Assembly: GCA_038227745.1 (NCBI GenBank)
Contig: JBBRPS010000632.1
Span: 1-6,263, forward strand
From: DASPXY01 sp038227745
Lineage (GTDB): Bacteria > Planctomycetota > Planctomycetia > Gemmatales > Gemmataceae
Direction of reading: 5' to 3'
DNA: 6,263 bases
Shown here: positions 1-6,179 of the stretch, one piece after another
Position numbering within the stretch: the stretch's first letter is position 1
Layout: each line of letters starts with the position of its first letter
Program-made: the position numbers and the translations under genes
The notes under the pieces: model-generated
Database searches by the model: none
The model's input: only the letters and a program-made list of their open reading frames with translations
Told to the model about the DNA's origin: nothing

Positions 1-1
1 A

Positions 2-55
2 GACGCCCTGCGCGTGCGACCAGGCGGAGAAACCTTGACGGAGCGCTCACCCTGA
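2..55 (+). CDS. Possible 3' end of an upstream gene (partial)
   Basis: One forward frame is open from the window edge to a TGA at 53-55 and encodes about 17 residues ending ETLTERSP. The stop lies only 2 nt before a perfect palindrome, which is where an intergenic element would be expected to sit. A second forward frame stops at 36-38 and a third at 106-108, inside the palindrome, so the frame choice is not secure. The fragment is too short to assign a family. By context it could be the permease or another part of the ABC module that follows, but that is only inference. Confidence 0.25.
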   Translation, partial: DALRVRPGGETLTERSP

Positions 56-57
56 CC

Positions 58-111
58 CGTTTAGCCGCGAGCCTCGGGCGAGCGCGCTCGCCCGAGGCTC
101 GCGGCTAAACG
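58..111. repeat. 54-nt perfect intergenic palindrome
   Basis: Every base from 58 pairs with its partner up to 111 (centre between 84 and 85), giving 27 uninterrupted pairs with no loop. The arms begin CGTTTAGCCGCGAG and the core is GAGCGCGCTC. It lies between the probable end of the preceding gene and the start of the 810-residue gene. There is no following T-tract, so it is not a classical intrinsic terminator. It more closely resembles a REP-type dispersed palindrome. As transcribed RNA it would form a very stable hairpin that could attenuate transcription or protect the upstream 3' end. Confidence 0.85.
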
Positions 112-132
112 AGGGATAACGGACCCCCCCCC
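112..132 (+). promoter_or_regulatory. Leader with weak ribosome site and C9 tract
   Basis: AGGGATAACGGACC (112-125) starts directly after the palindrome. It matches the leader of galE (4318-4331) at 13 of 14 positions. GGA at 121-123 is 9 nt from the ATG and could act as a minimal Shine-Dalgarno site; AGGGA is too far away for the usual spacing. Nine consecutive C residues (124-132) abut the start codon. The shared leader suggests a translation-initiation or dispersed-leader motif, but no promoter boxes can be read with confidence. Confidence 0.4.
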
Positions 133-2565
133 ATGCGTCACCTGGCCCTCGCTTGCCTGGCCGTCGCCTCCCTCCTCTTCGCCTCCGCCGCCCAGGCGCA
201 GCAGACTCCGCCCCTGCGGCTGCGCATCGAGAAGGTCAAGCTCGGCTTCCAGGGGACTGCCCAGGAGGATCCCGCCGGCACCTTCAAGCCCGGCCTCTGG
301 GTTCCCGTTCACGTCACTCTCGTCCGCGCCGGCGACGGCCCCATCATCCTGCCCATCGCCAAGGACGGCACCGTCCGCGGCGAGGTCCGCGTCGAGACCA
401 CCGACAGCGACGGCATCCCCAACGTCTACAGCGAGCCGTTCAAGGTCCGCGCGCAGGAACGCCTCAACCTCCTGACCTACACCAAGCCGGCGGCCACCGG
501 CCCCGAGATCCGCGTCACCGTCCACCCCGGCGACCGCGCGGACGGCGACGACCGCGGCCCGCAGAACTACTCCGCCCGCCCCGACCACTTCCTCGCCCTC
601 GAGCTGCACGAGCACCTGTACCTCACCCTCGGCGCCCGCCTGCCCGACTTGCAGAAGGCCCTCGTCGCGATGGCCGGCAACCCCGAGGACAAGCGCACCG
701 CCCCGCGCCACCTGACCCACGAATCCGAGGTCCACCGCCTGCCGGCACGCTGGTTCGGCTACAACGCCGTCGATCTCGCCGTCCTCACCACCGACAACAA
801 GACCTTCCTGCAGGAACTGCTCAAGACCGAGAACAGGCCGCGCGTCGAGGCTCTGGCCGCCTGGGTGCGCCGCGGCGGCCGGCTCGTCGTCAGCGTCTCG
901 TGGGTCAATCAGGACCTGGTCCACAAGCTGCTCACCGACGCCGACGCCTGGCAACCGCCCCTGCCCGACGTCCTGCCCGCCGACGGCAAGGCGGAAGTCA
1001 AAACCCTCCACGGGGTGCAGAACTGGGCCGCCGTGGACAACAAGCCTTTCTTCCGCCCGGGAGACAAGGCGCTCCGCATCGCGAAACTGCGCTCCCCGGA
1101 CACCGTCGAGGTCCGGGCGAAGGAAGAGGACGGCAGCCTGATGATCGTCCGCACGCCCTACGGCCTGGGCAGCGTCACCTTCTTCGCCTTCGACGTGGAC
1201 AAGGCGCCTTTCACCCTCTGGAAAGGAATTCCGGAGTTCTGGAAGGAGACGCTGACCAGGTTGGCGCCCAAGGTGATGAAGCGCGACCCGCAGCAGGAGA
1301 TGCGCTTCGGCGAGCAGTGGGTCGGCAATGACCTGACGAGCCGCCTGCACCAGGAGCTGGACCGCTTCGACACGCCGCCCATCTCCTTCGGCTGGGTCGC
1401 CCTGTTCATCCTGATCTACATCCTCGTCGTCGGGCCGCTCGACTACCTGCTGCTCAAAAAGGTGTTCAAGCGCCTGGAATTGACGTGGATCACCTTCCCC
1501 GCCGTCGTGCTGACGATCAGCCTGGTCGCCTACTTCACCGCCTACGCGGTCAAGGGCAAGGACCTCAAGGTCAACAAACTCGACCTGGTCGAGATCGACC
1601 TGCGCACCGATCTGGACAAGGACCTGCGCACGCGCGAGGCGCAGGCCTACGGCACCACCTGGTTCACGATCCTCAGCCCGCAAATCAAGAGTTACACGAT
1701 CGGCATCGAGCCGGTCTTCCCGAGACAGGCCGGCGGCGTCGCGGCGAAGGACACGCCCCTCGCCCTGGTGACGTGGCTTGGCCGGCCGGAGGCGGGCGGC
1801 ATGGGCGGCATTGGCCGGCCCCGCTCGCAGGGCCTGTTCACGCGCACCTACGCCTACGCCCGCGACGGGGCCGGCCTGCGCGACGTGCCGATCCCCGTCT
1901 GGACGACGAAGTCCTTCACTGCCACCTGGAACGCCTCGCTCAAGACCCTACCGTTCAAGGCCAGCCTCCACTACGACCCGGACGACGCGGACCGGAAGCT
2001 GTCCGGCACGATCCTCAACAACATGCCGCTCGATCTGCAGGAAGTCGCGCTTTTCTACGGCAGGAACGTGTACCGACTCTCGGACTGCTTGAAGGGGCAG
2101 GAGCTGCGCCTCGCGGACCTGGGGAACCCGCTGGCGGTCCAACAGTGGGCGAACCCGGGAGGGAAGAACCTCGTCCCGGGCGACCCCGAGGCGTTCGCCC
2201 CGGACGGGATGCTCTACGACCCGGGGCAAATCCTGAAGGAGCTGCTGTTCCACGAGAAGATGGGAACGGTGCAGACGCTGAACCACTCGCAGCGGCCGCT
2301 GGACCAGAGCTGGCGGCTGCCCGAGGAATGGGCGCTCCAGCCGGCCGTCGTCCGCGAGGCGATCCTGGTCGGCCGTCTGCCGCGCGCCCGCGGCAGCGCC
2401 GAGTCCCTGACCGCCGACAACGACCCGCGGCTGCCGACGCACCTCTGGCTCGAGGCGCTGCCGCTACCGGGCGGCGAAAAGCAGGAGCGGCCGTCCCTGT
2501 CGGGCAGCGTGGTCCAGGACACTTACCTTCGCATCTTTCTCCCGGTGACGCCCGCGAAGCGCTGA
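133..2565 (+). CDS. Secreted/membrane-anchored protein with amidotransferase-like segment, ABC-linked
   Basis: This encodes 810 residues. Residues 1-22 form a signal peptide (hydrophobic LALACLAVASLLF, then AQA before QQ). Residues ~25-135 look like a beta-rich, Ig-like domain. Residues ~200-270 resemble the GATase-like/GldG-type Rossmann segment: a W207 FGYNAVDLAVLTT strand, then the conserved pattern W244 VRRGGRLVVS. No catalytic Cys-His pair stands out, so a binding role is likelier than glutamine hydrolysis. Two membrane helices (~419-441 and ~454-474) are joined by a short basic loop (KKVFKR), and the conserved-looking GPLDYLLLKK and LTWITFP flank it. By the positive-inside rule both large domains lie outside the cytoplasm. 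Residues ~475-810 form a second extracytoplasmic domain I do not recognise. The ATG at 133 gives an intact signal peptide. The ABC ATPase gene follows after 51 nt, suggesting an accessory or substrate-handling part of an ABC-2-type exporter. The exact function is unknown. Confidence 0.8.
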   Translation: MRHLALACLAVASLLFASAAQAQQTPPLRLRIEKVKLGFQGTAQEDPAGTFKPGLWVPVHVTLVRAGDGPIILPIAKDGTVRGEVRVETTDSDGIPNVYSEPFKVRAQERLNLLTYTKPAATGPEIRVTVHPGDRADGDDRGPQNYSARPDHFLALELHEHLYLTLGARLPDLQKALVAMAGNPEDKRTAPRHLTHESEVHRLPARWFGYNAVDLAVLTTDNKTFLQELLKTENRPRVEALAAWVRRGGRLVVSVSWVNQDLVHKLLTDADAWQPPLPDVLPADGKAEVKTLHGVQNWAAVDNKPFFRPGDKALRIAKLRSPDTVEVRAKEEDGSLMIVRTPYGLGSVTFFAFDVDKAPFTLWKGIPEFWKETLTRLAPKVMKRDPQQEMRFGEQWVGNDLTSRLHQELDRFDTPPISFGWVALFILIYILVVGPLDYLLLKKVFKRLELTWITFPAVVLTISLVAYFTAYAVKGKDLKVNKLDLVEIDLRTDLDKDLRTREAQAYGTTWFTILSPQIKSYTIGIEPVFPRQAGGVAAKDTPLALVTWLGRPEAGGMGGIGRPRSQGLFTRTYAYARDGAGLRDVPIPVWTTKSFTATWNASLKTLPFKASLHYDPDDADRKLSGTILNNMPLDLQEVALFYGRNVYRLSDCLKGQELRLADLGNPLAVQQWANPGGKNLVPGDPEAFAPDGMLYDPGQILKELLFHEKMGTVQTLNHSQRPLDQSWRLPEEWALQPAVVREAILVGRLPRARGSAESLTADNDPRLPTHLWLEALPLPGGEKQERPSLSGSVVQDTYLRIFLPVTPAKR

Positions 2566-2568
2566 CCT

Positions 2569-2589
2569 GTCGGACCCACAGGGTGCGAC
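2569..2589 (+). repeat. Short intergenic stem-loop
   Basis: GTCGGACCC (2569-2577) and GGGTGCGAC (2581-2589) pair with a single mismatch (2573/2585) around a 3-nt ACA loop. It starts 3 nt after the stop of the 810-residue gene and is followed by CCGCGGG, itself part of a small palindrome. No T-tract follows, so full termination is unlikely. It may stabilise the 3' end or tune expression of the downstream ATPase. The leader that follows (ACGGATAAAGCC before the ATG at 2617) has no Shine-Dalgarno site. Confidence 0.5.
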
Positions 2590-2616
2590 CCGCGGGCTTG
2601 AACCACGGATAAAGCC

Positions 2617-3546
2617 ATGATCGAAACGCGCGACCTGACGAAGATGTACGGCGACCTGTACGCCCTCGACCGGCTGACGCTGAAGCTGGAGAAGGGCGAC
2701 GTGTACGGGTTCATCGGCCCCAACGGCGCCGGCAAAACGACCACCATGCGCATCCTGGCGACGCTGCTCAACCCGACGTGGGGCGAGGCCACGGTGTGCG
2801 GCTACTCGATCTACAACGGCGCCCGCGACATCCGCCGCGTCATGGGCTACATGCCCGACTTCTTCGGCGTCTACGACGACATGAAGGTGATCGAGTACCT
2901 GGAGTTCTTCGCCGCCGCCTACCGCATCAAGGGCGCCGAGCGCCGCAAGAAATGCGACCAGGTGCTCGAACTGGTGGACCTGGGCTACAAGCGCGACGCC
3001 CTGGTGACGAGCCTGTCGCGCGGCATGACGCAGCGCCTGGGGCTGGCGCGCGTGCTGCTGCACGAACCGCAGGTGCTGCTGCTCGACGAGCCGGCCAGCG
3101 GCCTCGATCCGCGCGCCCGCATCGAGATGCGCGAGCTGCTCAAGGAGCTGCGCAACATGGGCAAGACGATCCTCGTCTCCAGCCATATCCTGCCCGAGTT
3201 GGCGGACATCTGCAACAAGATCGGCATCATCGAGCGCGGCAAGCTGCTGTTCAACGGCGACGTGGAATCGGCGATTCGGCAGGTACGGCAGCGGACGATC
3301 ATGCGCGTCGTCGTCGGCAACGACCTGACGCTGCTCGCCAAGGAGCAGGTCGCGGCGCACCCCGACGTGGTCTCGGTGGAGGTGAAGGACGAGGCGATGC
3401 TCGTCACCCTGCACGAAGGCGTTGCGGACGGCAGTTTCCTCGCCGACCTGCTCGTGAAAGGCGGCTTCCGCCTCAAGACGCTCAAGGAGGAGGAAGTCGA
3501 TCTGGAAGACGTGTTCATGAGTATCACCAAGGGGATCACGAACTGA
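2617..3546 (+). CDS. ABC transporter ATP-binding protein (CcmA/DrrA/NatA-like)
   Basis: This 309-residue cytoplasmic ATPase would drive an ABC-2-type exporter. Walker A is GPNGAGKTT (34-42). The signature is LSRGM (133-137) followed by QRLGLARVLL, a form usual in the DrrA/NatA-type families in place of LSGGQ. Walker B is LLLDEP (154-159), the D-loop SGLD is 161-164, and the switch histidine is H190 in VSSH. The Q-loop position reads GYMPDFFGVYDD, so D81 stands where glutamine is usual. Residues ~220-309 form the extra C-terminal regulatory domain typical of these exporters and end EDVFMSITKGITN. The start fits the family N-terminus (IETRDLTKMYG), although no Shine-Dalgarno site precedes it. 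All catalytic motifs are intact. The membrane partner is not in the window; the preceding signal-peptide membrane protein is the obvious functional neighbour. The substrate is unknown. Confidence 0.95.
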   Translation: MIETRDLTKMYGDLYALDRLTLKLEKGDVYGFIGPNGAGKTTTMRILATLLNPTWGEATVCGYSIYNGARDIRRVMGYMPDFFGVYDDMKVIEYLEFFAAAYRIKGAERRKKCDQVLELVDLGYKRDALVTSLSRGMTQRLGLARVLLHEPQVLLLDEPASGLDPRARIEMRELLKELRNMGKTILVSSHILPELADICNKIGIIERGKLLFNGDVESAIRQVRQRTIMRVVVGNDLTLLAKEQVAAHPDVVSVEVKDEAMLVTLHEGVADGSFLADLLVKGGFRLKTLKEEEVDLEDVFMSITKGITN

Positions 3547-3567
3547 GCGCGAGGCTTCGGGGGCAGG

Positions 3568-4011
3568 ATGGCGCACGACCTCTTTTACGGGGTGAGCGAG
3601 CAGGCGAAGGCCGGCAAGCACCGCCTCGACGACGCCCGGGCGCTACTCAACGCCGTCCGCTGGCGCGGGGCGATGTACATGGCAGGCTACGCCGTCGAAT
3701 GCCTGCTCAAAACCAGGCTGATGCGCATGTTCGACTGCCGCCACCTGCGCGAGTTAGAGGAAGAACTGCACCGCCGCGGTGCTCTTCCCGTTCAGGAAAC
3801 CGTCTTCACCCACCAGCTCGAAGTATTGCTCGGGTTGACGCAGGTCCTGGACCGCCTCCGGCAGAACGACACCCTCTGGCGAACCTTCACCCTCGTGAAC
3901 CGCTGGGTGCCGGCCTGGCGCTACACGGCCGACCTCTCGAACCGCGAGGACGCTGAGGACTTCCTCGAGGCGGTCGAGAAGGTCGTACACTGGATCGATC
4001 ACAACGTCTGA
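3568..4011 (+). CDS. HEPN-domain protein
   Basis: This encodes 147 residues that are predicted mostly helical. The helix carrying W32 RGAMYMAGYAVECLLK (to K48) is the hallmark of HEPN proteins of the 'YAVECALK' type. A later THQLEVLL (81-88) matches the Hx-L-x-x-LL helix of the same group, and W117 RY and the final helix (127-145) complete the bundle. The catalytic RNase motif R-x(4-6)-H is not in its usual late position. R61 and H68 fit the spacing but lie in the loop after helix 2, so RNase activity is doubtful. The start follows GGGGGCAGG, 21 nt after the ABC ATPase stop. HEPN proteins are small helical RNA-linked or partner-binding proteins, often one half of toxin-antitoxin pairs with a nucleotidyltransferase. 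Here the next gene, 12 nt on, is a BolA-like protein instead. The family call is fairly sure; the role is not. Confidence 0.75.
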   Translation: MAHDLFYGVSEQAKAGKHRLDDARALLNAVRWRGAMYMAGYAVECLLKTRLMRMFDCRHLRELEEELHRRGALPVQETVFTHQLEVLLGLTQVLDRLRQNDTLWRTFTLVNRWVPAWRYTADLSNREDAEDFLEAVEKVVHWIDHNV

Positions 4012-4012
4012 C

Positions 4013-4018
4013 GGAGGT
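4013..4018 (+). promoter_or_regulatory. Strong Shine-Dalgarno site for the 88-aa gene
   Basis: GGAGGT lies 5 nt before the ATG at 4024 and begins 1 nt after the HEPN stop codon. It is the best ribosome-binding site in the window; the other genes have weak sites or none. It fixes the start of the small gene and suggests that it is made efficiently relative to the HEPN protein. Confidence 0.75.
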
Positions 4019-4023
4019 CGGGC

Positions 4024-4290
4024 ATGGCGGACGGCACTCTGAAACGGAAAATCTACGACGTCCTGAAGCAGGCGTACTTCAAGGACCCCGATGACCTTGT
4101 GGACGTTTCCGACGGCTCGGGCGATAACGTCCATGTGGTCGTCGTGAGCCGGAAATTCGATGGCCTGCGCATGAGGGAAAAGCACGACCTGATCTGGTCG
4201 GTCCTCGCGCACAATCTGCAGCCGGTGGAATGGGGCAAGATCTCCCTCTCGGTCGGAGCCAGCCCCGAGGAAATCAAGGCGACTTCTTGA
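4024..4290 (+). CDS. BolA-like small protein, HEPN partner candidate
   Basis: This encodes 88 residues, close to the usual BolA length of 80-105. The layout fits the BolA alpha-beta fold: an N-terminal helix (5-18), a strand VHVVVVS (36-42), then F45-D-G47 and the helix REKHDLIWSVL (51-61), equivalent to the family's F-x-G...RH-x-x-V. A last strand ISLSV (73-77) is followed by SPEE (80-83), the equivalent of the family's TPEE. The histidine that canonical BolA proteins carry just before the last strand (as in HALS) is replaced, apparently by K72, so iron-sulfur binding with a monothiol glutaredoxin is unlikely. H54 is kept. The gene shares a 12-nt spacer with the HEPN gene and its codon use looks slightly less GC-biased than its neighbours. 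It lacks the GSxxxG/DxD pattern of a minimal nucleotidyltransferase. The fold assignment is by eye and moderately sure. Confidence 0.6.
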   Translation: MADGTLKRKIYDVLKQAYFKDPDDLVDVSDGSGDNVHVVVVSRKFDGLRMREKHDLIWSVLAHNLQPVEWGKISLSVGASPEEIKATS

Positions 4291-4311
4291 TGGCCCCAGG
4301 CCTCCCGCCCA

Positions 4312-4331
4312 CGGACAAGGGACAACGGACC
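4312..4331 (+). repeat. 7-nt repeat leader of galE
   Basis: CGGACAA, GGGACAA and CGGACC run in tandem directly up to the galE ATG, giving almost three copies of a 7-nt unit. The last 14 nt match the leader of the 810-residue gene (112-125) with one difference. Partial Shine-Dalgarno-like GGA triplets recur at 7-nt spacing, so the repeat may serve as the ribosome landing site. No separate promoter could be recognised in the 41-nt gap. Confidence 0.55.
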
Positions 4332-5318
4332 ATGAGAATCCTCGTCACCGGCGGCGCCGGCTACATCGGCAGCCACGCCGTACGGCTGTTCCTCTCCCGT
4401 GGCCACGACGTCTGGGTCTACGACAACCTGTCGTTCGGCCACCGCGGCGCGGTGCCGGCGGACCGTCTCATCGAGGGCGACCTGAACGAGGTCCACCGCC
4501 TCGACCACCTGGTCCTCGACCGCCGTATCGAGGCAGTCGTCCACTTCGCGGCCTGGACCTTCGTCGGCGAGTCGGTGCGCGACCCCGGCAAGTACTACCA
4601 GAACAACCTCGTCAACACGCTGAACCTGATGGAGTGCCTGCGCCGCCACGGCGTCTGGCGCTTCGTCTTCTCCAGCACGGCGGCGACCTATGGCGTGCCC
4701 GAGCGCGTGCCGATCCCCGAGGACGCGCGGCAATTCCCGATCAACCCGTACGGCACCAGCAAGCTCGCCGTCGAGCGCGCCCTGCGCGACTACGCCCAGG
4801 CCTACAAGTGGGGCTTCGCCGCCCTGCGCTATTTCAACGCCGCCGGCGCGGCCTCCGACGGTACCATCGGCGAGGATCACCACCCCGAGACGCACCTGAT
4901 CCCGCTCGTCATCCAGGCGGCGGTCGGGCAGCGGCCACACATCGAAATCTTCGGCACCGACTATCCCACGGCCGACGGCACCTGCATCCGCGATTACGTC
5001 CACGTCGATGACCTGGCCGAAGCCCACCTGCTCGCCCTGGAGCGGCTGGAGCCGGGCAAGGAACTGCTCTACAACCTTGGCATCGGCCGCGGCTACAGCG
5101 TGCGCGAGGTGATCCGCACCGTCGAGGAGGTCACGGGCAAGAAGGTGCCGGTCAAGGAGGGGCCGCGCCGCGAGGGCGACCCGCCGGCGCTGGTGGCGTC
5201 GTCGGAGAAGATCCAGCGCGAGCTCGGCTGGAAGCCACGCCACGAAGACCTGCGCGCCATCGTGGAGACGGCGTGGAACTGGCACCGCGGCCACCCGCGG
5301 GGGTACAAAGACCGATGA
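4332..5318 (+). CDS. galE: UDP-glucose 4-epimerase
   Basis: This 328-residue extended short-chain dehydrogenase interconverts UDP-glucose and UDP-galactose using tightly bound NAD, feeding the Leloir pathway and surface polysaccharide synthesis. The Rossmann motif GGAGYIG is at 7-13, and D31 in YDNLS binds the adenine ribose. HFAAWTFVGESV and the KYYQNN segment are typical of GalE. The active site is T116 within FSSTAATYG, with Y140 and K144 (YGTSK). RDYVHVDDLA and a C-terminal SSEKIQRELGW complete the family pattern. The ATG at 4332 is chosen because it starts MRILVTGG directly; an upstream in-frame start would overlap the 88-residue gene and add unrelated residues. L287 lies where E. coli GalE has the Tyr299 gatekeeper, so acceptance of UDP-GlcNAc cannot be excluded. 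The stop overlaps the start of the next gene. Confidence 0.95.
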   Translation: MRILVTGGAGYIGSHAVRLFLSRGHDVWVYDNLSFGHRGAVPADRLIEGDLNEVHRLDHLVLDRRIEAVVHFAAWTFVGESVRDPGKYYQNNLVNTLNLMECLRRHGVWRFVFSSTAATYGVPERVPIPEDARQFPINPYGTSKLAVERALRDYAQAYKWGFAALRYFNAAGAASDGTIGEDHHPETHLIPLVIQAAVGQRPHIEIFGTDYPTADGTCIRDYVHVDDLAEAHLLALERLEPGKELLYNLGIGRGYSVREVIRTVEEVTGKKVPVKEGPRREGDPPALVASSEKIQRELGWKPRHEDLRAIVETAWNWHRGHPRGYKDR

Positions 5319-6085
5319 CCCTGGCCGCCCCCTTCGACCTGTCAGGCCGTGTGGCGCTCGTGACCGGGGCCGGCGTTGGCATCGGCCGCGCCGTGGCCGT
5401 GGCGCTCGCCGCCGCGGGCGCCACGGTCGGCCTCCATTACCACAGCAGCGAACGCGAGGCCAAGGAAACGCTGGTCGCCGTGCGTGAACGCGGCGGCGAG
5501 GGCGTGCTGCTGCGCGCCGACCTGACCGACGAGGCGCAGGCGTCGGGCGTGGTCGATCGGCTAGTGGAACAGACCGGGCGGCTCGATATCCTGATCAATA
5601 ACGCCGGCTCGCCGGTGCGCCTGGTGAAGATCGAGGACTGCCCGACGGACCTGTGGCGGCAGGTCTTCGACGTGAATGTCAACGCCGCCTTCTGGGTGAC
5701 GCGCCGGGCCATCCCGCACCTGAAACGGAGCGGGCACGGCAGCATCGTCAACAACCTGACGCTGTCGATCCAGACGGGCGGCTCGGGCGGCGCCGGCCCG
5801 TACGCGGCGGCCAAGGGGGCGCTGCAAGTGCTGACGCGGACGCTGGCACGCGAACTGGCGCCGGCGGTGCGCGTCAACGCGGTCATGCCCGGCGTGATCG
5901 AGACGCGCCACCACGAGGTCTTCAGCACGCCCGCGAAGCTGGAGGACTACCGCCGCCAGACGCCACTCGGCCGCAACGGCACCGCGGAGGAGGTGGCCAA
6001 CGCCGTGCTGTTCCTGGCGAGCGACGCCGCGAGCTTCCTCAACGGGGCCATCCTCGACGTTAACGGCGGGCGGTTCCTGCGCTGA
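5315..6085 (+). CDS. SDR-family NAD(P)-dependent oxidoreductase (FabG-like)
   Basis: This 256-residue classical short-chain dehydrogenase has the nucleotide motif TGAGVGIG (17-24), the structural NNAG (95-98), N121, and catalytic Y163 with K167 (YAAAK). After the second strand it reads LHYHSSEREA with no acidic residue, which favours NADPH; a similar HY-x-x-S pattern occurs in FabG-like and pteridine-reductase-like enzymes. The catalytic Ser position is unclear: the strand reads SIVNNLTLSIQTGG, giving T149 or S151 where VNISS is usual. The C-terminus GAILDVNGGRF is standard. The chosen ATG overlaps the galE stop as ATGA, giving the usual short N-terminus; an in-frame start further upstream would lie well inside galE. 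Coupled translation with galE suggests a shared sugar or envelope pathway, but the substrate cannot be read from sequence. Ketoacyl-ACP reductase is one option among several. Confidence 0.9.
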   Translation: MTLAAPFDLSGRVALVTGAGVGIGRAVAVALAAAGATVGLHYHSSEREAKETLVAVRERGGEGVLLRADLTDEAQASGVVDRLVEQTGRLDILINNAGSPVRLVKIEDCPTDLWRQVFDVNVNAAFWVTRRAIPHLKRSGHGSIVNNLTLSIQTGGSGGAGPYAAAKGALQVLTRTLARELAPAVRVNAVMPGVIETRHHEVFSTPAKLEDYRRQTPLGRNGTAEEVANAVLFLASDAASFLNGAILDVNGGRFLR

Positions 6086-6179
6086 GAACTTCTTCGAGAA
6101 GGGGGCGGGTTTGGGGTTGGAGTCCCGGCTTTAGAGCGGTTTGCGGTCGGGTGTAGCGGGGGCGCGCTTTGGAGTGCGG
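6086..6179. other. G-rich non-coding spacer
   Basis: No plausible gene is seen here. A weak hairpin (CTTCT/AGAAG, 6089-6101) follows the dehydrogenase stop. From about 6101 to 6180 the + strand is strongly G-rich, with runs of 5, 3, 4 and 2 G at 6101-6120 that could form a two-layer G-quadruplex. The stretch GGAGTCCCGGCTTTAGAGCGG (around 6119-6139) looks like a decayed palindrome. No promoter or RNA gene is recognised. Confidence 0.5.

Noticed and set aside
35..64. Possible promoter: TTGACG at 35-40 with a weak GTTTAG box at 59-64
   Set aside because: The -10 match is poor, and the box lies inside the palindrome and was probably noticed only by chance.
58..111. Intrinsic transcription terminator at the palindrome
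   Set aside because: No T-tract follows and there is no loop; a dispersed palindrome fits better, though some attenuation is possible.
130..160. Lipoprotein signal at the Cys in LALAC (residue 8) of the 810-residue protein
   Set aside because: The Cys is too close to the N-terminus, the preceding residues do not form a good lipobox, and an AQA cleavage site follows at 20-22.
61..1683. Long open frame on the - strand opposite the 810-residue gene
   Set aside because: It is a by-product of GC-rich codons; the product is low-complexity in A, G, V, D, E and R with no family motif, and the + strand protein has clear signal peptide and membrane segments.
2464..3621. Long open frame on the - strand opposite the ABC ATPase
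   Set aside because: The + strand frame has every ABC motif; the antisense product is rich in H, Q, R and V with no recognisable domain.
4024..4290. Minimal nucleotidyltransferase partner of the HEPN protein
   Set aside because: The 88-residue protein has no GSxxxG/DxD motif; its FxG, KH and SPEE pattern fits BolA.
4053..5294. Long open frame on the - strand opposite galE
   Set aside because: The + strand frame is a full GalE; the antisense product is composition-driven.
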